Shown: piece after piece, positions 21,691 to 30,678 of the stretch | Position numbering within the stretch: the stretch's first letter is position 1 | How the letters are laid out: each line of letters starts with the position of its first letter | From: Pseudoalteromonas shioyasakiensis | GTDB taxonomy: Bacteria > Pseudomonadota > Gammaproteobacteria > Enterobacterales > Alteromonadaceae | DNA length: 64,000 bases | Direction of reading: 5' to 3' | Assembly: GCF_024518675.1 (NCBI RefSeq) | Contig: NZ_JANIGL010000001.1 | Span: forward strand, 930,001-994,000 | Translations under genes and position numbers: made by a program | Notes under the pieces: generated by a model | Database searches by the model: none | What the model was told of the DNA's origin: nothing | The model's input: only the letters and a program-made list of their open reading frames with translations

Positions 21691-22146
21691 CTAAAACTTT
21701 GCGATGATGTTCGCACGTTCGATGTTACTAAGCATGATCATATGCTCAGCACCATCACTTGATAGTGTGATCATATCACTGCTAACTGATACTAAGTCGC
21801 CTTTAAAATTACGACGACCATCTTGTGGAAGTTTAGTACGTACACGTACTTCCTCTCCTTGCGCCTTCTCGTAGTGATCTTGTTTGAATAATGGACGATC
21901 AACACCAGGAGACGATACTTCCAAATCATATTCATTTGTAATCGGGTCTTCGACATCTAAGATTGCACTAATTTGACGACTTGCGTCAGCACAATTATCA
22001 ACCGAAATTCCCGCTTCATGGTCAATATAAACCCTAAGCGTAGAATGGCGACCGGCTTGTACAAACTCAAGACCATGTAATTCAAAGCCTAACATTTCAA
22101 CAGACGGTGAAAGCATGGTTAGTAAGTCTTGCTCAAGTTTTGTCAC
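21691..22146 (-). CDS. rimP: Ribosome maturation factor RimP
   Basis: RimP assists 30S subunit assembly. The 151 residues have the typical two-domain form, with [23 protein letters not shown] and [16 protein letters not shown] as signatures. I choose the GTG at 22146 (residues begin VTKLEQDL) because a GGAGG site lies 6 bases upstream; an ATG at 22167 would instead place this site inside the gene and overlap the T run of the attenuator. First protein gene of the operon. Confidence 0.95.
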   Translation of the reverse strand: MTKLEQDLLTMLSPSVEMLGFELHGLEFVQAGRHSTLRVYIDHEAGISVDNCADASRQISAILDVEDPITNEYDLEVSSPGVDRPLFKQDHYEKAQGEEVRVRTKLPQDGRRNFKGDLVSVSSDMITLSSDGAEHMIMLSNIERANIIAKF

Positions 22147-22165
22147 GAAAATCCTCCATACAAAC

Positions 22166-22186
22166 AAAAAAAGGGCTTATAGCCCT
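22166..22186 (-). terminator. Terminator-type hairpin just before rimP
   Basis: AGGGCT / AGCCCT with a 3-base loop is followed on the transcribed strand by six T. The T run ends about 10 bases before the rimP ribosome binding site, the arrangement expected of a transcription attenuator controlling rimP-nusA-infB. Confidence 0.75.
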
Positions 22187-22348
22187 AAAATACTTAGCTT
22201 ATTTCTTGGTAACAAAACCAAGTGGTGCAGATACAACAACGCCCCGAACCAAGCGGGGCGTCACACCTAAAGCATAAAACTGTGTGGCCATGGGCCAAGC
22301 TTGGCTGCGGGAAGCTAACGCCACCTAAATAAACCTAATAGCTTAAAC

Positions 22349-22376
22349 GCAAAACGCGCATTACTTAGAATGCGCG
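22349..22376 (-). terminator. Hairpin terminator after tRNA-fMet
   Basis: An 8-bp stem CGCGCATT / AATGCGCG with a 6-base loop is followed by TTTTGCGTTT on the minus strand, about 115 bases after the tRNA. Probably a partial terminator or processing signal separating the tRNA from the rimP operon. Confidence 0.5.
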
Positions 22377-22491
22377 ACTTCAATTCAGTAACAATAAAAT
22401 CGCTACTCAAAAGTTTGGTTTTAGAATATGACCTTATGCTGCATACCAACATAATAATCTTAAAACATTCTAATGCTAACCAAATAAAGAT

Positions 22492-22568
<77 letters not shown>

Positions 22569-22646
22569 CCAACTGATATCAAAATTACTTTAAAAGTCGT
22601 TTGATACCTATTTAGCAATTACAAAGTAAGCTAAACAATGGCGGCT

Positions 22647-22675
22647 ATTATAAAGGCTCTTGTGTTAATTAGCAA
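22647..22675 (-). promoter_or_regulatory. Promoter of tRNA-fMet / rimP operon
   Basis: On the minus strand, TTGCTA (-35) and TATAAT (-10) are separated by 17 bases, with the -10 about 80 bases before the mature tRNA 5' end. A good sigma-70-type promoter match. Confidence 0.7.
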
Positions 22676-22956
22676 CCAAAAAACCCGTAAGAATTCACCT
22701 CGCTCAGGGTAAATATAAAAACCTAAATATCCACGAAAAAGTAAAAGTGTCTGAGCTATTAGGGTCATCAACACATGAAAAAGGATTGGATAATTTCATA
22801 ATTGTAAAGAATTGTGAATGAATAATTATATGCTTAAACAACATCATAATCCTCCTTGCTCTGCCTCAAGCTGCATGAGAACAAGAATCTCCTGAGCATT
22901 TTTAGTGTCACACGCTATAATTTTAGTGGTGTATAAAAACGTTTAATGGGAGGGTT
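22676..22956. other. Intergenic region without recognisable gene
   Basis: AT-rich sequence between the tRNA promoter and the next gene. A possible -10 (TATAAT) lies about 40 bases before the following ATG. I see no other structure. Confidence 0.5.
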
Positions 22957-23421
22957 ATGAAATCTAATACAGAAAATAAAAAACAGTTAATGAAAAGTAT
23001 TAATATAATCAAACCAAACTTTCATTGTTTTGCGTTTACTTTTCAAATGCAATTGAAGCGGCAACCCTTAATTATGAAGTGCCCTTCAAGCGAAGACTTA
23101 AATAAAAACTGTTATCTACTCTACTGTGCTCTAGAGCGAACAATAATGCACATTGATAACTTACGCGCCGTGACGCCGTTTATACAGCATCATGCTAACA
23201 ATTTAAGTAAACTGGGTTTAAATCACCAAGATGTGAGTTTGTTATGTAGCGCTTTTATAGCAACCTTAAAAATTCACTTAAAACATGATATGACCCCATC
23301 ACTAGAGCAAAGCTGGCGTTATGCTATACGAGTTTTTAGTAATATTGTAACTAGCTACTTGTTTAACACCAGTAATGTAGTGTCTTTAACAGAATACTGT
23401 GAAAAGCAATTGAGTTCGTAG
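22957..23421 (+). CDS. Hypothetical protein with possible globin-like fold
   Basis: A 154-residue cytoplasmic protein preceded by a strong GGGAGGG ribosome binding site. Helix-rich, no signal peptide. The C-terminal two thirds (TPFIQHHANNLSKLGL, SLLCSAFIATLKIHLKHDMTPSLEQSWRYAIRVFSNIV) follow the pattern of bacterial globins after the proximal His: a Gly-Leu turn, an Asp, a helix, then a Trp-containing last helix. The N-terminal part, which would hold the distal residues, is not convincing, so heme binding is uncertain. It is transcribed alone and converges on the DUF4124 gene, 6 bases away. Confidence 0.55.
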   Translation: MKSNTENKKQLMKSINIIKPNFHCFAFTFQMQLKRQPLIMKCPSSEDLNKNCYLLYCALERTIMHIDNLRAVTPFIQHHANNLSKLGLNHQDVSLLCSAFIATLKIHLKHDMTPSLEQSWRYAIRVFSNIVTSYLFNTSNVVSLTEYCEKQLSS

Positions 23422-23427
23422 TTTCCC

Positions 23428-24240
23428 CTATTGCAGCTGCGCCATTTCGTCATGAAGCCTGTCTATTTGGCGCTGCTCAATCTCGATCAATGTATTATAC
23501 TTCGACGTTAACGCCGTCATTTTTCTTGATAATGAATTATCATACGTGGCATCAGTCAGGTTATCTGGTTGCTCTTTTGCCTGCGCTTCTAACGCTGCTA
23601 TTTGCTGATTCATCTGAGCTTGATAAGTATCAACTTTTGATTCTCTTTCGGCTATTTCGCGTTTAATAGCCTGTAAGCGAATAAACGAATCTATTTTTTT
23701 ACTCTCGTTGCTTTGGTCAATATTTGGATCACCTTGTCCCTGACCTTGTAAGCGTAACTTTTCTTTTTGCAGCCTATCTATATCGCGTTGCTCACGCTCA
23801 ATCTGAACATCATACCTTTGCGTCACGTTAACCATCTGATTCGCAATTGCGGTGTCTTTTTTCGCGCCAGTAAGGTTATTTAATTGTGCATCAGATTGGT
23901 TTTTTAAACTGCCAATCTCTTCATTCATATGCGCTGTTAATGTATCAATTTTATCTTGGTGCTGAGCAATTTCTACATCGATCTGTTTAATGCGGATATA
24001 GCTATCAATCTGTGTGGTATCCATTTTCCCATGAGTCACAATTTCACTAGGCACACCTGGGTTTTGCTCTTTCACTGTGATTTTTTTGGCGTCTTTGCCA
24101 CACGGAAACTGACTAAACTCAACCACTCCGCCTTTTTCACATTGATAAACACTTGCAGTGGCAATGTTTACATTCAATAGTGCGAGCGAGCTTATCGCAA
24201 TAATAAGTAATGGCTGATAACAAGATGGGAAACTTTTCAC
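23428..24240 (-). CDS. Exported DUF4124-domain protein with coiled coils
   Basis: I take the GTG at 24240 as start because an AGGA site precedes it; an upstream in-frame ATG at 24279 has none. The 270-residue product has a signal peptide (SFPSCYQPLLIIAISSLALL, cleavage after NIATA), then a DUF4124 domain (SVYQCEKGGVVEFSQFPCG, two Cys) typical of periplasmic proteins of unknown role, and two related coiled-coil segments (about residues 70-160 and 180-268), both starting with an SFIRLQ/SYIRIKQ-type motif and ending with DRL, suggesting an internal duplication. Confidence 0.75.
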   Translation of the reverse strand: MKSFPSCYQPLLIIAISSLALLNVNIATASVYQCEKGGVVEFSQFPCGKDAKKITVKEQNPGVPSEIVTHGKMDTTQIDSYIRIKQIDVEIAQHQDKIDTLTAHMNEEIGSLKNQSDAQLNNLTGAKKDTAIANQMVNVTQRYDVQIEREQRDIDRLQKEKLRLQGQGQGDPNIDQSNESKKIDSFIRLQAIKREIAERESKVDTYQAQMNQQIAALEAQAKEQPDNLTDATYDNSLSRKMTALTSKYNTLIEIEQRQIDRLHDEMAQLQ

Positions 24241-24584
24241 TGTAATGCAATCCTTTGTTGTTTGTTCTATGTATAGCATGGTTAAAAATAATAATAAATC
24301 AGATCGGGTAAACCCGCTCAGCCGTATAAGTTAAATTTGGTCAGTTCAAATGACGTACAAAACCTTATGATTTATTTTTGGCAGTCTAAAATTAATTATT
24401 TGAATCACGCAAAGCAACCCTCACAAGAACGCAGTAAGATATTAACAATATCGCAAGTATATTAAGTAAGGTAGCAAAAACACTTAATATTAGCTTCTTT
24501 TATATTATCTTTGACAATGAATTTTACATGTAAAATAAATAGGAAGTTTAAGCAGGAAGTTCGTAAATATTGGCCATTTCGATT
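24241..24584. other. Intergenic region without recognisable gene
   Basis: About 340 bases of AT-rich sequence between the DUF4124 gene and the end of purF. Apart from the ribosome binding site of the former, I see no gene or convincing structure. Confidence 0.5.
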
Positions 24585-24612
24585 AGAGGTGCTGTGTTAA
24601 TGCAGCACCTCT
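24585..24612 (-). terminator. Hairpin after purF
   Basis: A 10-bp perfect stem AGAGGTGCTG / CAGCACCTCT with an 8-base loop lies 33 bases past the purF stop. Neither side carries a long T run, so it may work as a weak terminator or an RNA-stabilising structure. Confidence 0.5.
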
Positions 24613-24644
24613 TATATAGCTTCAGAATTAAATCATCACTTAAG

Positions 24645-26171
24645 TTAATCTGCGCTGTTTTCTTCTTGGTTATGTAATTCTAAGCTTGCTGACATTGCGC
24701 TCTCACGCGTTGCTTTAGCTGAGTCATTACGTAGCATATCAATGCGATTTAGATAATCTTGATCGATGCCACCTGTGATGTATTGACCGTCAAATACTGA
24801 TGTTTCAAAGCGGGTGATTTCTGGGTTTTCTTGGCTTACCGCAGCAATTAAATCATCCAGCGATTGGAAAATTAAACCATCAGAGCCAATACTTGCGTTG
24901 ATGTCTTCAACTTCACGACCGTGAGCAATTAGCTCAGCGGCTGATGGCATATCAATACCATATACATTCGGGAAGCGAATTTCTGGCGCAGCTGACGCAA
25001 AGTAAACATTCTTAGCGCCTGACTCACGGGCCATTTCAACGATTTGTGCTGAAGTAGTACCACGTACGATTGAGTCATCGACCAATAACACATTTTTACC
25101 TTTAAACTCGCGGTCAATAGCATTAAGTTTTTGGCGCACTGATTTTTTACGCATCTCTTGCCCTGGCATGATAAACGTACGGCCAATGTAGCGGTTTTTA
25201 ACAAAACCCTGACGATAAGGTAAGTCAAGAACACGAGCAATCTCAAGTGCAACATCACATGATGTCTCAGGGATAGGGATCACCACATCAATGTCTTTAT
25301 CAGCCCAGTCACGCGCTATTTTTTCGCCTAACTTGGTGCCCATATTGACACGTGTAGCATAGACCGACATACGGTCGATGTTTGAATCTGGACGAGCAAA
25401 ATATACAAACTCAAAAATACAAGGCGAATAAGAAGCTTTATCAGCACAGGCTTGAGAGTAAAACTCACCCGCTTCGGTCACATAAATGGCTTCACCTGGT
25501 GCTACATCGCGGACAAATTCAAAACCATCTGTTTTTAGTGCCACACTTTCTGAAGCGAACATATACTCTGTGCCGCTTGCTGTTTCACGCTTACCAAATA
25601 CCAATGGACGAATACCATTTGGATCACGAAATGCAAGCACACCATGGCCAATGACCATAGCAATAGCAGCATAGCCGCCCTGCACTTTGTCGATCACTTC
25701 AGTAACCGCGGTGAACACATCTTCAGGGTCAAGCTTTAACTTATCTGCTTTACTTAGCTCATGAGCCATGATGTTAAGTAAAATTTCAGAGTCGGAAGTC
25801 GTGTTAACGTGACGGCGTGCTTCAGAGAATAGTTGCTCTTTAAGCTGCTCTGCATTGGTCAAATTACCATTGTGCGCAAGGGCAATACCAAACGGTGAAT
25901 TAACATAAAAAGGTTGTGCTTCTGACGAGCTAGACGAACCAGCAGTCGGGTAGCGTACGTGGCCAATACCAATAGTACCTTGTAAGCGTTTCATATGACG
26001 AGTGTGAAATACATCTTTCACTAAGCCATTTGCTTTACGTAAGCTAAAGGTGTTGTTTTCAATGGTAATGATGCCCGCAGCATCTTGACCACGGTGTTGC
26101 AAAACAGTTAAGCCATCATAAATCGCCTGATTAACAGGAGATGTTCCGACTATTCCAACGATACCGCACAT
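24645..26171 (-). CDS. purF: Amidophosphoribosyltransferase
   Basis: PurF makes 5-phosphoribosylamine from PRPP and glutamine, the first step of purine synthesis. The 508-residue protein begins MCGIVGIVG, with Cys2 as the glutaminase nucleophile after Met removal (class II amidotransferase, about 2-235), followed by the phosphoribosyltransferase domain with the PRPP loop [14 protein letters not shown] near residue 365. Downstream of cvpA, as in E. coli. No clear PurR operator was seen in front of cvpA. Confidence 0.98.
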   Translation of the reverse strand: MCGIVGIVGTSPVNQAIYDGLTVLQHRGQDAAGIITIENNTFSLRKANGLVKDVFHTRHMKRLQGTIGIGHVRYPTAGSSSSSEAQPFYVNSPFGIALAHNGNLTNAEQLKEQLFSEARRHVNTTSDSEILLNIMAHELSKADKLKLDPEDVFTAVTEVIDKVQGGYAAIAMVIGHGVLAFRDPNGIRPLVFGKRETASGTEYMFASESVALKTDGFEFVRDVAPGEAIYVTEAGEFYSQACADKASYSPCIFEFVYFARPDSNIDRMSVYATRVNMGTKLGEKIARDWADKDIDVVIPIPETSCDVALEIARVLDLPYRQGFVKNRYIGRTFIMPGQEMRKKSVRQKLNAIDREFKGKNVLLVDDSIVRGTTSAQIVEMARESGAKNVYFASAAPEIRFPNVYGIDMPSAAELIAHGREVEDINASIGSDGLIFQSLDDLIAAVSQENPEITRFETSVFDGQYITGGIDQDYLNRIDMLRNDSAKATRESAMSASLELHNQEENSAD

Positions 26172-26189
26172 GCAATTTTTCCTCGGTGA

Positions 26190-26684
26190 TTAACGGTTGA
26201 CCGAATTTAAAAAGCTTGAATTGTTTTCGAGGTATGAAAAAAACCACTCAACAACAAAGCCAAATTCTGGGATCAAAATAGAATTACCCCACCAATGCGT
26301 GTTTGGCGCACCGGTAAAAGCATCAAGAAAGAAGAGTAACGCGCTCACGACCAACACGCCACGCAGTGCACCAAAGACAATGCCAAAAACACGGTCGGTG
26401 CCAGATAAGCCTGTACGTTGTACAAGTTCACCTAAGAGGTAGTTTAACATTCCGCCTAACAATAGCGTCGCAAAGAATAATATGGCTATGGCCGCTGCAT
26501 TTCTTAAAAGGGGTTCAGAAATACTGGTTAGGAAGGAGGCTAAATATTGATAAAATAAGCTAGAGATGATGAATGCACCAGCCCATACAGCTAAAGACAT
26601 TGCTTCTTTTATAAAGCCACGAATTAAACCTATGATAGTAGACAGTGCAATAATGCCAAGTATGGCGTAATCAACCCAGATCAT
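26190..26684 (-). CDS. cvpA: CvpA family membrane protein
   Basis: CvpA (164 residues from the ATG at 26684) is a four-helix inner-membrane protein first linked to colicin V production; its molecular role is unsettled. [31 protein letters not shown] is the family's N terminus, and [16 protein letters not shown] the conserved loop. An in-frame TTG 9 bases upstream is a less likely start. It precedes purF by 18 bases and follows dedD. Confidence 0.93.
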   Translation of the reverse strand: MIWVDYAILGIIALSTIIGLIRGFIKEAMSLAVWAGAFIISSLFYQYLASFLTSISEPLLRNAAAIAILFFATLLLGGMLNYLLGELVQRTGLSGTDRVFGIVFGALRGVLVVSALLFFLDAFTGAPNTHWWGNSILIPEFGFVVEWFFSYLENNSSFLNSVNR

Positions 26685-26745
26685 AATAACCAACTAGTCG
26701 TTAATTTGGGGCGCATTCTATAAGAGGATGACGCTAAATGCCAGA

Positions 26746-27417
26746 TCATTTTGTTACTTCGAATTGTGTAACCTTACCGTTTAATTTTGTAAGTTCTTTT
26801 AATTCAGGTAGTTTGCTTTGAAGTTGTGCTTTATCAAGCGATGGACCTACAAAAACTTTGGTTAAAGTGCCATTCGGTGTTTTAACGGGCCGAGTAAATG
26901 TTTTAAACCCTTTTGCGGTCAATTTCGCTTGCAGTGATTTAACATTCGCGGCATGAGAAAAGCTTCCCAATTGAATCACATAAGCCATTTTTGTGAGGTT
27001 TTCCTCTGGCTTACGTACAGGCTCTGGAGTAGGTTTGGCAACCTCAGGCACAGCTTGAACTTCTGGCTCGGCTGGTTGTGCTGTGACTGTCACCACTTTT
27101 TGCTCATCAGCAAATTCAGAGACTGATTCGTCCGCTTTTGAGCTCGCTTCCAGCAAATTGTCATCATTGGTAATGTCTTCTATTACTTCAGCTTTAGGCT
27201 GTTCAACATGCGCAACGCTGTCGTCAATGGCCTCTTGTAAGTCAATAGTTTTGAACTCAGGACGTTCAGGAATAGCTTTGAAACCTTCTTTGTAATGTAC
27301 TTTTTCGCCATCCAATATATTTGGAATAAATATAATAGCTGCAATCACTACAATGCTTGTGCCGACTAAACGATTTATAAAGCCTGAGTTCACCGTATTT
27401 CTCTCTATTTTTTCCAA
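26746..27417 (-). CDS. dedD: SPOR-domain cell-division protein DedD
   Basis: DedD is a septal-ring protein whose SPOR domain binds denuded peptidoglycan at division sites. The 223 residues have a short cytoplasmic tail, one membrane helix (about 15-32, VGTSIVVIAAIIFIPNIL), a Pro/Glu-rich linker, and a C-terminal SPOR domain (about 143-220, MAYVIQLGSFSHAANVKSL). The gene overlaps the end of folC by 13 bases and leads into cvpA, the order found in E. coli. Confidence 0.9.
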   Translation of the reverse strand: MEKIERNTVNSGFINRLVGTSIVVIAAIIFIPNILDGEKVHYKEGFKAIPERPEFKTIDLQEAIDDSVAHVEQPKAEVIEDITNDDNLLEASSKADESVSEFADEQKVVTVTAQPAEPEVQAVPEVAKPTPEPVRKPEENLTKMAYVIQLGSFSHAANVKSLQAKLTAKGFKTFTRPVKTPNGTLTKVFVGPSLDKAQLQSKLPELKELTKLNGKVTQFEVTK

Positions 27418-28670
27418 TATTTAATTGCTGCTGCAACCGTAAAGAATGAGCCAAAAATAATTAATATTGATTGCTCATCAATAGTTGGCAACACATGACT
27501 AAGTGCCTGCTCAACATTGTGATGCTGAGTTTGCGGTGCATTAGCTGCAACATTATCCATTGCTTTGGCTAAGTTTTCTACTGTATCACCACGAAAGCAA
27601 TCAAGCCCTGCAAGGTGCCACTGATCAACCACAGCGTTAACCTCGCTTAGCACAGCAACTTTATCTTTATCTGCAAGCATAGCGACTAACGCGTGAACTT
27701 TAAAGCCTTGATCTCGCAAGTGCTTTAACTTTTGCGTTAAGTAGCGAGCCGATTCAGGGTTATGAGCAACATCGGTATACACTAAAGGTGATGAGCTCAG
27801 CTGTTGAAAGCGCCCTTCTACTACTAAATTCGCGAGGCAATCAGTAATAACATCATGCGCAGGTAATAAATCAAGCACAGCAAGGGTTGTCAATGCGGTA
27901 GCGGCATTTTGACACGGTATACCCGGCTTTTCGAACTGATAGTTAAGCTCATTAAACTGCCAATTGAAACTCTCGGCTTGCTCTGTAAAAATAAAATCTT
28001 GGCCAGATAGGTACATATTAGCCGCAATGTCAGTGCCGTAATCGGTTACCGTGTGAGGTATATTTAAATCCCCAACAATCGCAGGAGTTGCTGCTCTAAA
28101 TATACCCGCTTTATCGTAGCCGACTAATTCGCGGGTGTCACCTAGGTACTCTTTATGGTCTAAATCGATAGTGGTGATAACACTGGCGTAAGGCGTCACT
28201 ATATTTGTTGCATCAAATCGGCCACCTAACCCCACTTCAAGCAGCACGTAATCTACTGCATGGCGTTTAAATATAGCAAGCGCACCCAAAGTGCCATATT
28301 CAAAATAAGTCAGTGGTGTGTCACCACGGCCTTGTTCAAGCAAATCAAACGCATCAACATGGAACTGATCATCAAGCTCAGCACCGTTTATGCGAACACG
28401 TTCGTTGTAATGAATTAAGTGAGGAGAGGCATAAGTGCCGACACTGTGTCCTTGTGCAAGTAACAAAGACTCTAAACAGCGCGCAGTGGTGCCTTTGCCG
28501 TTAGTCCCAGCAATAAGGATAATTTTACTAGAGGTGTCTAATAAGCCAATGTTATTGGCGACGTCAGCAACGCGTTCAAGACCCATGGCAATATTTGCAG
28601 GGTGAACACTTTCTAAATAACAAAGCCAATCATCAAGGCTTGATGATTGGCTAGGAATGTTTTTTGTCAT
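27405..28670 (-). CDS. folC: Bifunctional dihydrofolate/folylpolyglutamate synthase
   Basis: FolC adds L-glutamate to dihydropteroate and then to folates. The 421 residues are of family length. The P-loop AGTNGKGTTAR lies at about 53-63, with the Mur-ligase-like VLLEVGLGGRFDATN and HNPESARYL motifs after it. It lies 25 bases after accD and overlaps dedD. Confidence 0.96.
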   Translation of the reverse strand: MTKNIPSQSSSLDDWLCYLESVHPANIAMGLERVADVANNIGLLDTSSKIILIAGTNGKGTTARCLESLLLAQGHSVGTYASPHLIHYNERVRINGAELDDQFHVDAFDLLEQGRGDTPLTYFEYGTLGALAIFKRHAVDYVLLEVGLGGRFDATNIVTPYASVITTIDLDHKEYLGDTRELVGYDKAGIFRAATPAIVGDLNIPHTVTDYGTDIAANMYLSGQDFIFTEQAESFNWQFNELNYQFEKPGIPCQNAATALTTLAVLDLLPAHDVITDCLANLVVEGRFQQLSSSPLVYTDVAHNPESARYLTQKLKHLRDQGFKVHALVAMLADKDKVAVLSEVNAVVDQWHLAGLDCFRGDTVENLAKAMDNVAANAPQTQHHNVEQALSHVLPTIDEQSILIIFGSFFTVAAAIKYWKK

Positions 28671-28695
28671 AGCGTGTAATCAGTTAAGCTGAAAT

Positions 28696-29571
28696 TTACG
28701 CTACTCTATGCTCTTGTTCGGTAGAAGGCAAGTTCATAAATTTAGCCAATACACGTGCCAGTGTATCGCGCATCTCACGACGGTCTACAATCATATCGAT
28801 TGCACCGTGCTCTAGTAAGAATTCACTGCGTTGAAAACCTTCTGGTAAGGTTTCACGTACAGTTTGTTCAATAACGCGCGGCCCCGCAAAACCAATTAAT
28901 GCTTTTGGCTCTGCTACGTTAATGTCACCTAGCATCGCCAATGATGCAGAAACACCACCCATTGTAGGATCGGTCAATACAGAAATAAACGGCAAGCCTT
29001 TTTCGCTCATTTTAGCAAGTGCAGCACTGGTTTTAGCCATTTGCATAAGCGACATAAGCGCTTCTTGCATACGTGCACCACCTGAAGCAGAAAAACAAAT
29101 AAGTGGCATGTTATGTTCTAAGCATTGATCAACGGCATCAACAAATCGCGCACCGACAACTGATGCCATTGAACCACCCATAAATGAGAACTCAAAAGCA
29201 ACCGCGGCAACAGGAATACCTTTTAAGCGGCCTTTCATTGCAACTAACGCGTCTTTTTCACCACTGACTTTCTGCGCAGCGGCAATACGGTCTGAATACT
29301 TCTTAGAATCTTTAAATTTTAATACATCTTTTGGTTCGTGCTCTGTGCCTAATTCTTGACGATCAGCATCATCTAAGAAATGCTCAAGACGTTTACGCCC
29401 ACTCACACGCATATGGTGATCGCACTTAGGACATACATTTAATGATTTTTCTAATTCTGCTTTGTATAAAATCGAATCACAATCTGTACATTTAGCCCAA
29501 ACCCCTTCAGGGATTTCTTTACGGCCAGAAGATTTTGTCGTTTTAGGTAAGATTTTTTCTAACCAACTCAT
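28696..29571 (-). CDS. accD: Acetyl-CoA carboxylase carboxyltransferase subunit beta
   Basis: AccD forms with AccA the carboxyltransferase that makes malonyl-CoA. The 291-residue protein has an N-terminal zinc ribbon (CTDC ... CPKCDHH, about 26-50) and the crotonase-like core with [18 protein letters not shown] start at the ATG at 29571 (MSWLEKILP) rather than an in-frame TTG 6 bases upstream. In E. coli AccD binds its own mRNA; a weak stem CTGCC / GGCAG sits about 35 bases before the start. Confidence 0.97.
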   Translation of the reverse strand: MSWLEKILPKTTKSSGRKEIPEGVWAKCTDCDSILYKAELEKSLNVCPKCDHHMRVSGRKRLEHFLDDADRQELGTEHEPKDVLKFKDSKKYSDRIAAAQKVSGEKDALVAMKGRLKGIPVAAVAFEFSFMGGSMASVVGARFVDAVDQCLEHNMPLICFSASGGARMQEALMSLMQMAKTSAALAKMSEKGLPFISVLTDPTMGGVSASLAMLGDINVAEPKALIGFAGPRVIEQTVRETLPEGFQRSEFLLEHGAIDMIVDRREMRDTLARVLAKFMNLPSTEQEHRVA

Positions 29572-29667
29572 TTGCAACTCTCTTAATGCTGTTCTGTGTC
29601 GCTTCCTGCCCGTATCTACAGGCAGACAATTTTTTCAATTAAAACATGAATTACGCGCAGACGGTAT

Positions 29668-29706
29668 AAAAAACTGGTCTTAGTAGTGAGATGACCTTAA
29701 GTTTTT
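29668..29706 (-). terminator. Terminator-like hairpin after truA
   Basis: On the minus strand an AAAAACT ... AGTTTTTT stem is extended by GGTC / GACC after a 3-base bulge and ends in a run of six T, 17 bases after the truA stop. Confidence 0.55.
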
Positions 29707-29722
29707 CCCCCGTTAAAACCGC

Positions 29723-30517
29723 TTACCTATCTGAATCGGCTAAAAACAATGGCCCAAGCGGTGTTGTGGGGATTTCAAATTGTGCGGGATAATCCACATC
29801 AACTAAATACAAGCCCGCTGCTTTTGCTGTCGCACTGGCTTTGGCACGCTCTTTAAAGTCTAATAATTCTTTTAACCAGCTAGGCTCATGTTTATGAAGC
29901 CCTATATCCATTAAACACCCCGTGATATTACGCACCATATGATGTAAAAACGCATTTGCTTTTATATCAATGATTACATAATCCCCTTGGCGCTTAACTG
30001 ATAAATGATGAATAGTACGATTAGCGGTATTAGCTTGGCAGTGTAATGCTCGGAACGAAGTAAAGTCATGCTCACCGATTAGATACTGACAAGCTTGTTG
30101 CATTTTCACTTCATCTAATGGGTGATGAAAGTGCGTCACGCCTTCGTTCATAATGGCGCCGCGGTATGAATAATTGTAGATTACATAACGATAGCGTCTT
30201 GCTGTAGCACTAAAACGAGCATGAAAGTCTTCGCTAACAGGTTTAGCAAAACGGATCGCAATGTCTTTAGGTAATAAAGTATTCATACCCATAGTAAATG
30301 CAACCATTTCACGTTCTGCGTGGGTATCAAAATGCACGACTTGACCAGTACCATGCACACCTGCATCAGTACGTCCTGCGCACACGATTTCAACTGGGTG
30401 ATTACAAATACGCGAAAGCGCTGTTTCTACTTCTTGTTGTACACTGTTAACATGTGACTGACGCTGCCAACCACTGTATCGGGCGCCATTGTATTCAACT
30501 CCAAGTGCTACTCGCAT
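29723..30517 (-). CDS. truA: tRNA pseudouridine(38-40) synthase
   Basis: TruA modifies U38-40 in the anticodon arm of many tRNAs. The 264 residues begin [20 protein letters not shown], with the catalytic Asp in [19 protein letters not shown] (about residue 52) and the C-terminal [17 protein letters not shown]. It stands between hubP/fimV and accD, as fimV-truA-accD in many gammaproteobacteria. Confidence 0.97.
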   Translation of the reverse strand: MRVALGVEYNGARYSGWQRQSHVNSVQQEVETALSRICNHPVEIVCAGRTDAGVHGTGQVVHFDTHAEREMVAFTMGMNTLLPKDIAIRFAKPVSEDFHARFSATARRYRYVIYNYSYRGAIMNEGVTHFHHPLDEVKMQQACQYLIGEHDFTSFRALHCQANTANRTIHHLSVKRQGDYVIIDIKANAFLHHMVRNITGCLMDIGLHKHEPSWLKELLDFKERAKASATAKAAGLYLVDVDYPAQFEIPTTPLGPLFLADSDR

Positions 30518-30629
30518 AATTACTGCTTTACCTACTGTGCTAATGAACGGGGCATTTTATGCTATATAGCAATCTAATAAAAGTCACTCGTACAAATAAG
30601 CACGTTATGTATGCTTAAGGCTTAAAATA

Positions 30630-30663
30630 AAAAAGGGCATAAACTTACGCTCATGCCCTTTTT
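30630..30663 (-). terminator. Terminator after hubP/fimV
   Basis: AAAAAGGGCAT and ATGCCCTTTTT form an 11-bp stem with a 12-base loop directly after the gene on the minus strand. The symmetric A/T flanks would allow termination both ways. Confidence 0.85.
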
Positions 30664-30678
30664 AGTATCTATTTATTT

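Larger units (their letters stand above)
22166..22491 (-). promoter_or_regulatory. Structured leader between tRNA-fMet and rimP
   Basis: This 326-base stretch carries no protein gene. On the minus strand it holds in order: a hairpin CGCGCATT / AATGCGCG (22355-22376) followed by TTTTGCGTTT, a GC-rich region with GCCAAGCTTGGC, a hairpin ACGCCCC / GGGGCGT (22239-22261), and the AGGGCT / AGCCCT hairpin with six T at the rimP start. A rimP leader attenuator has been described upstream of this operon in gammaproteobacteria; matching it here is by position and structure, not alignment. Confidence 0.6.

Noticed and set aside
22261-22330. Possible second tRNA next to tRNA-fMet
   Set aside because: The segment has paired GTGGC/GCCAC and GCCAAGCTTGGC but no T-arm consensus, anticodon stem or CCA end.
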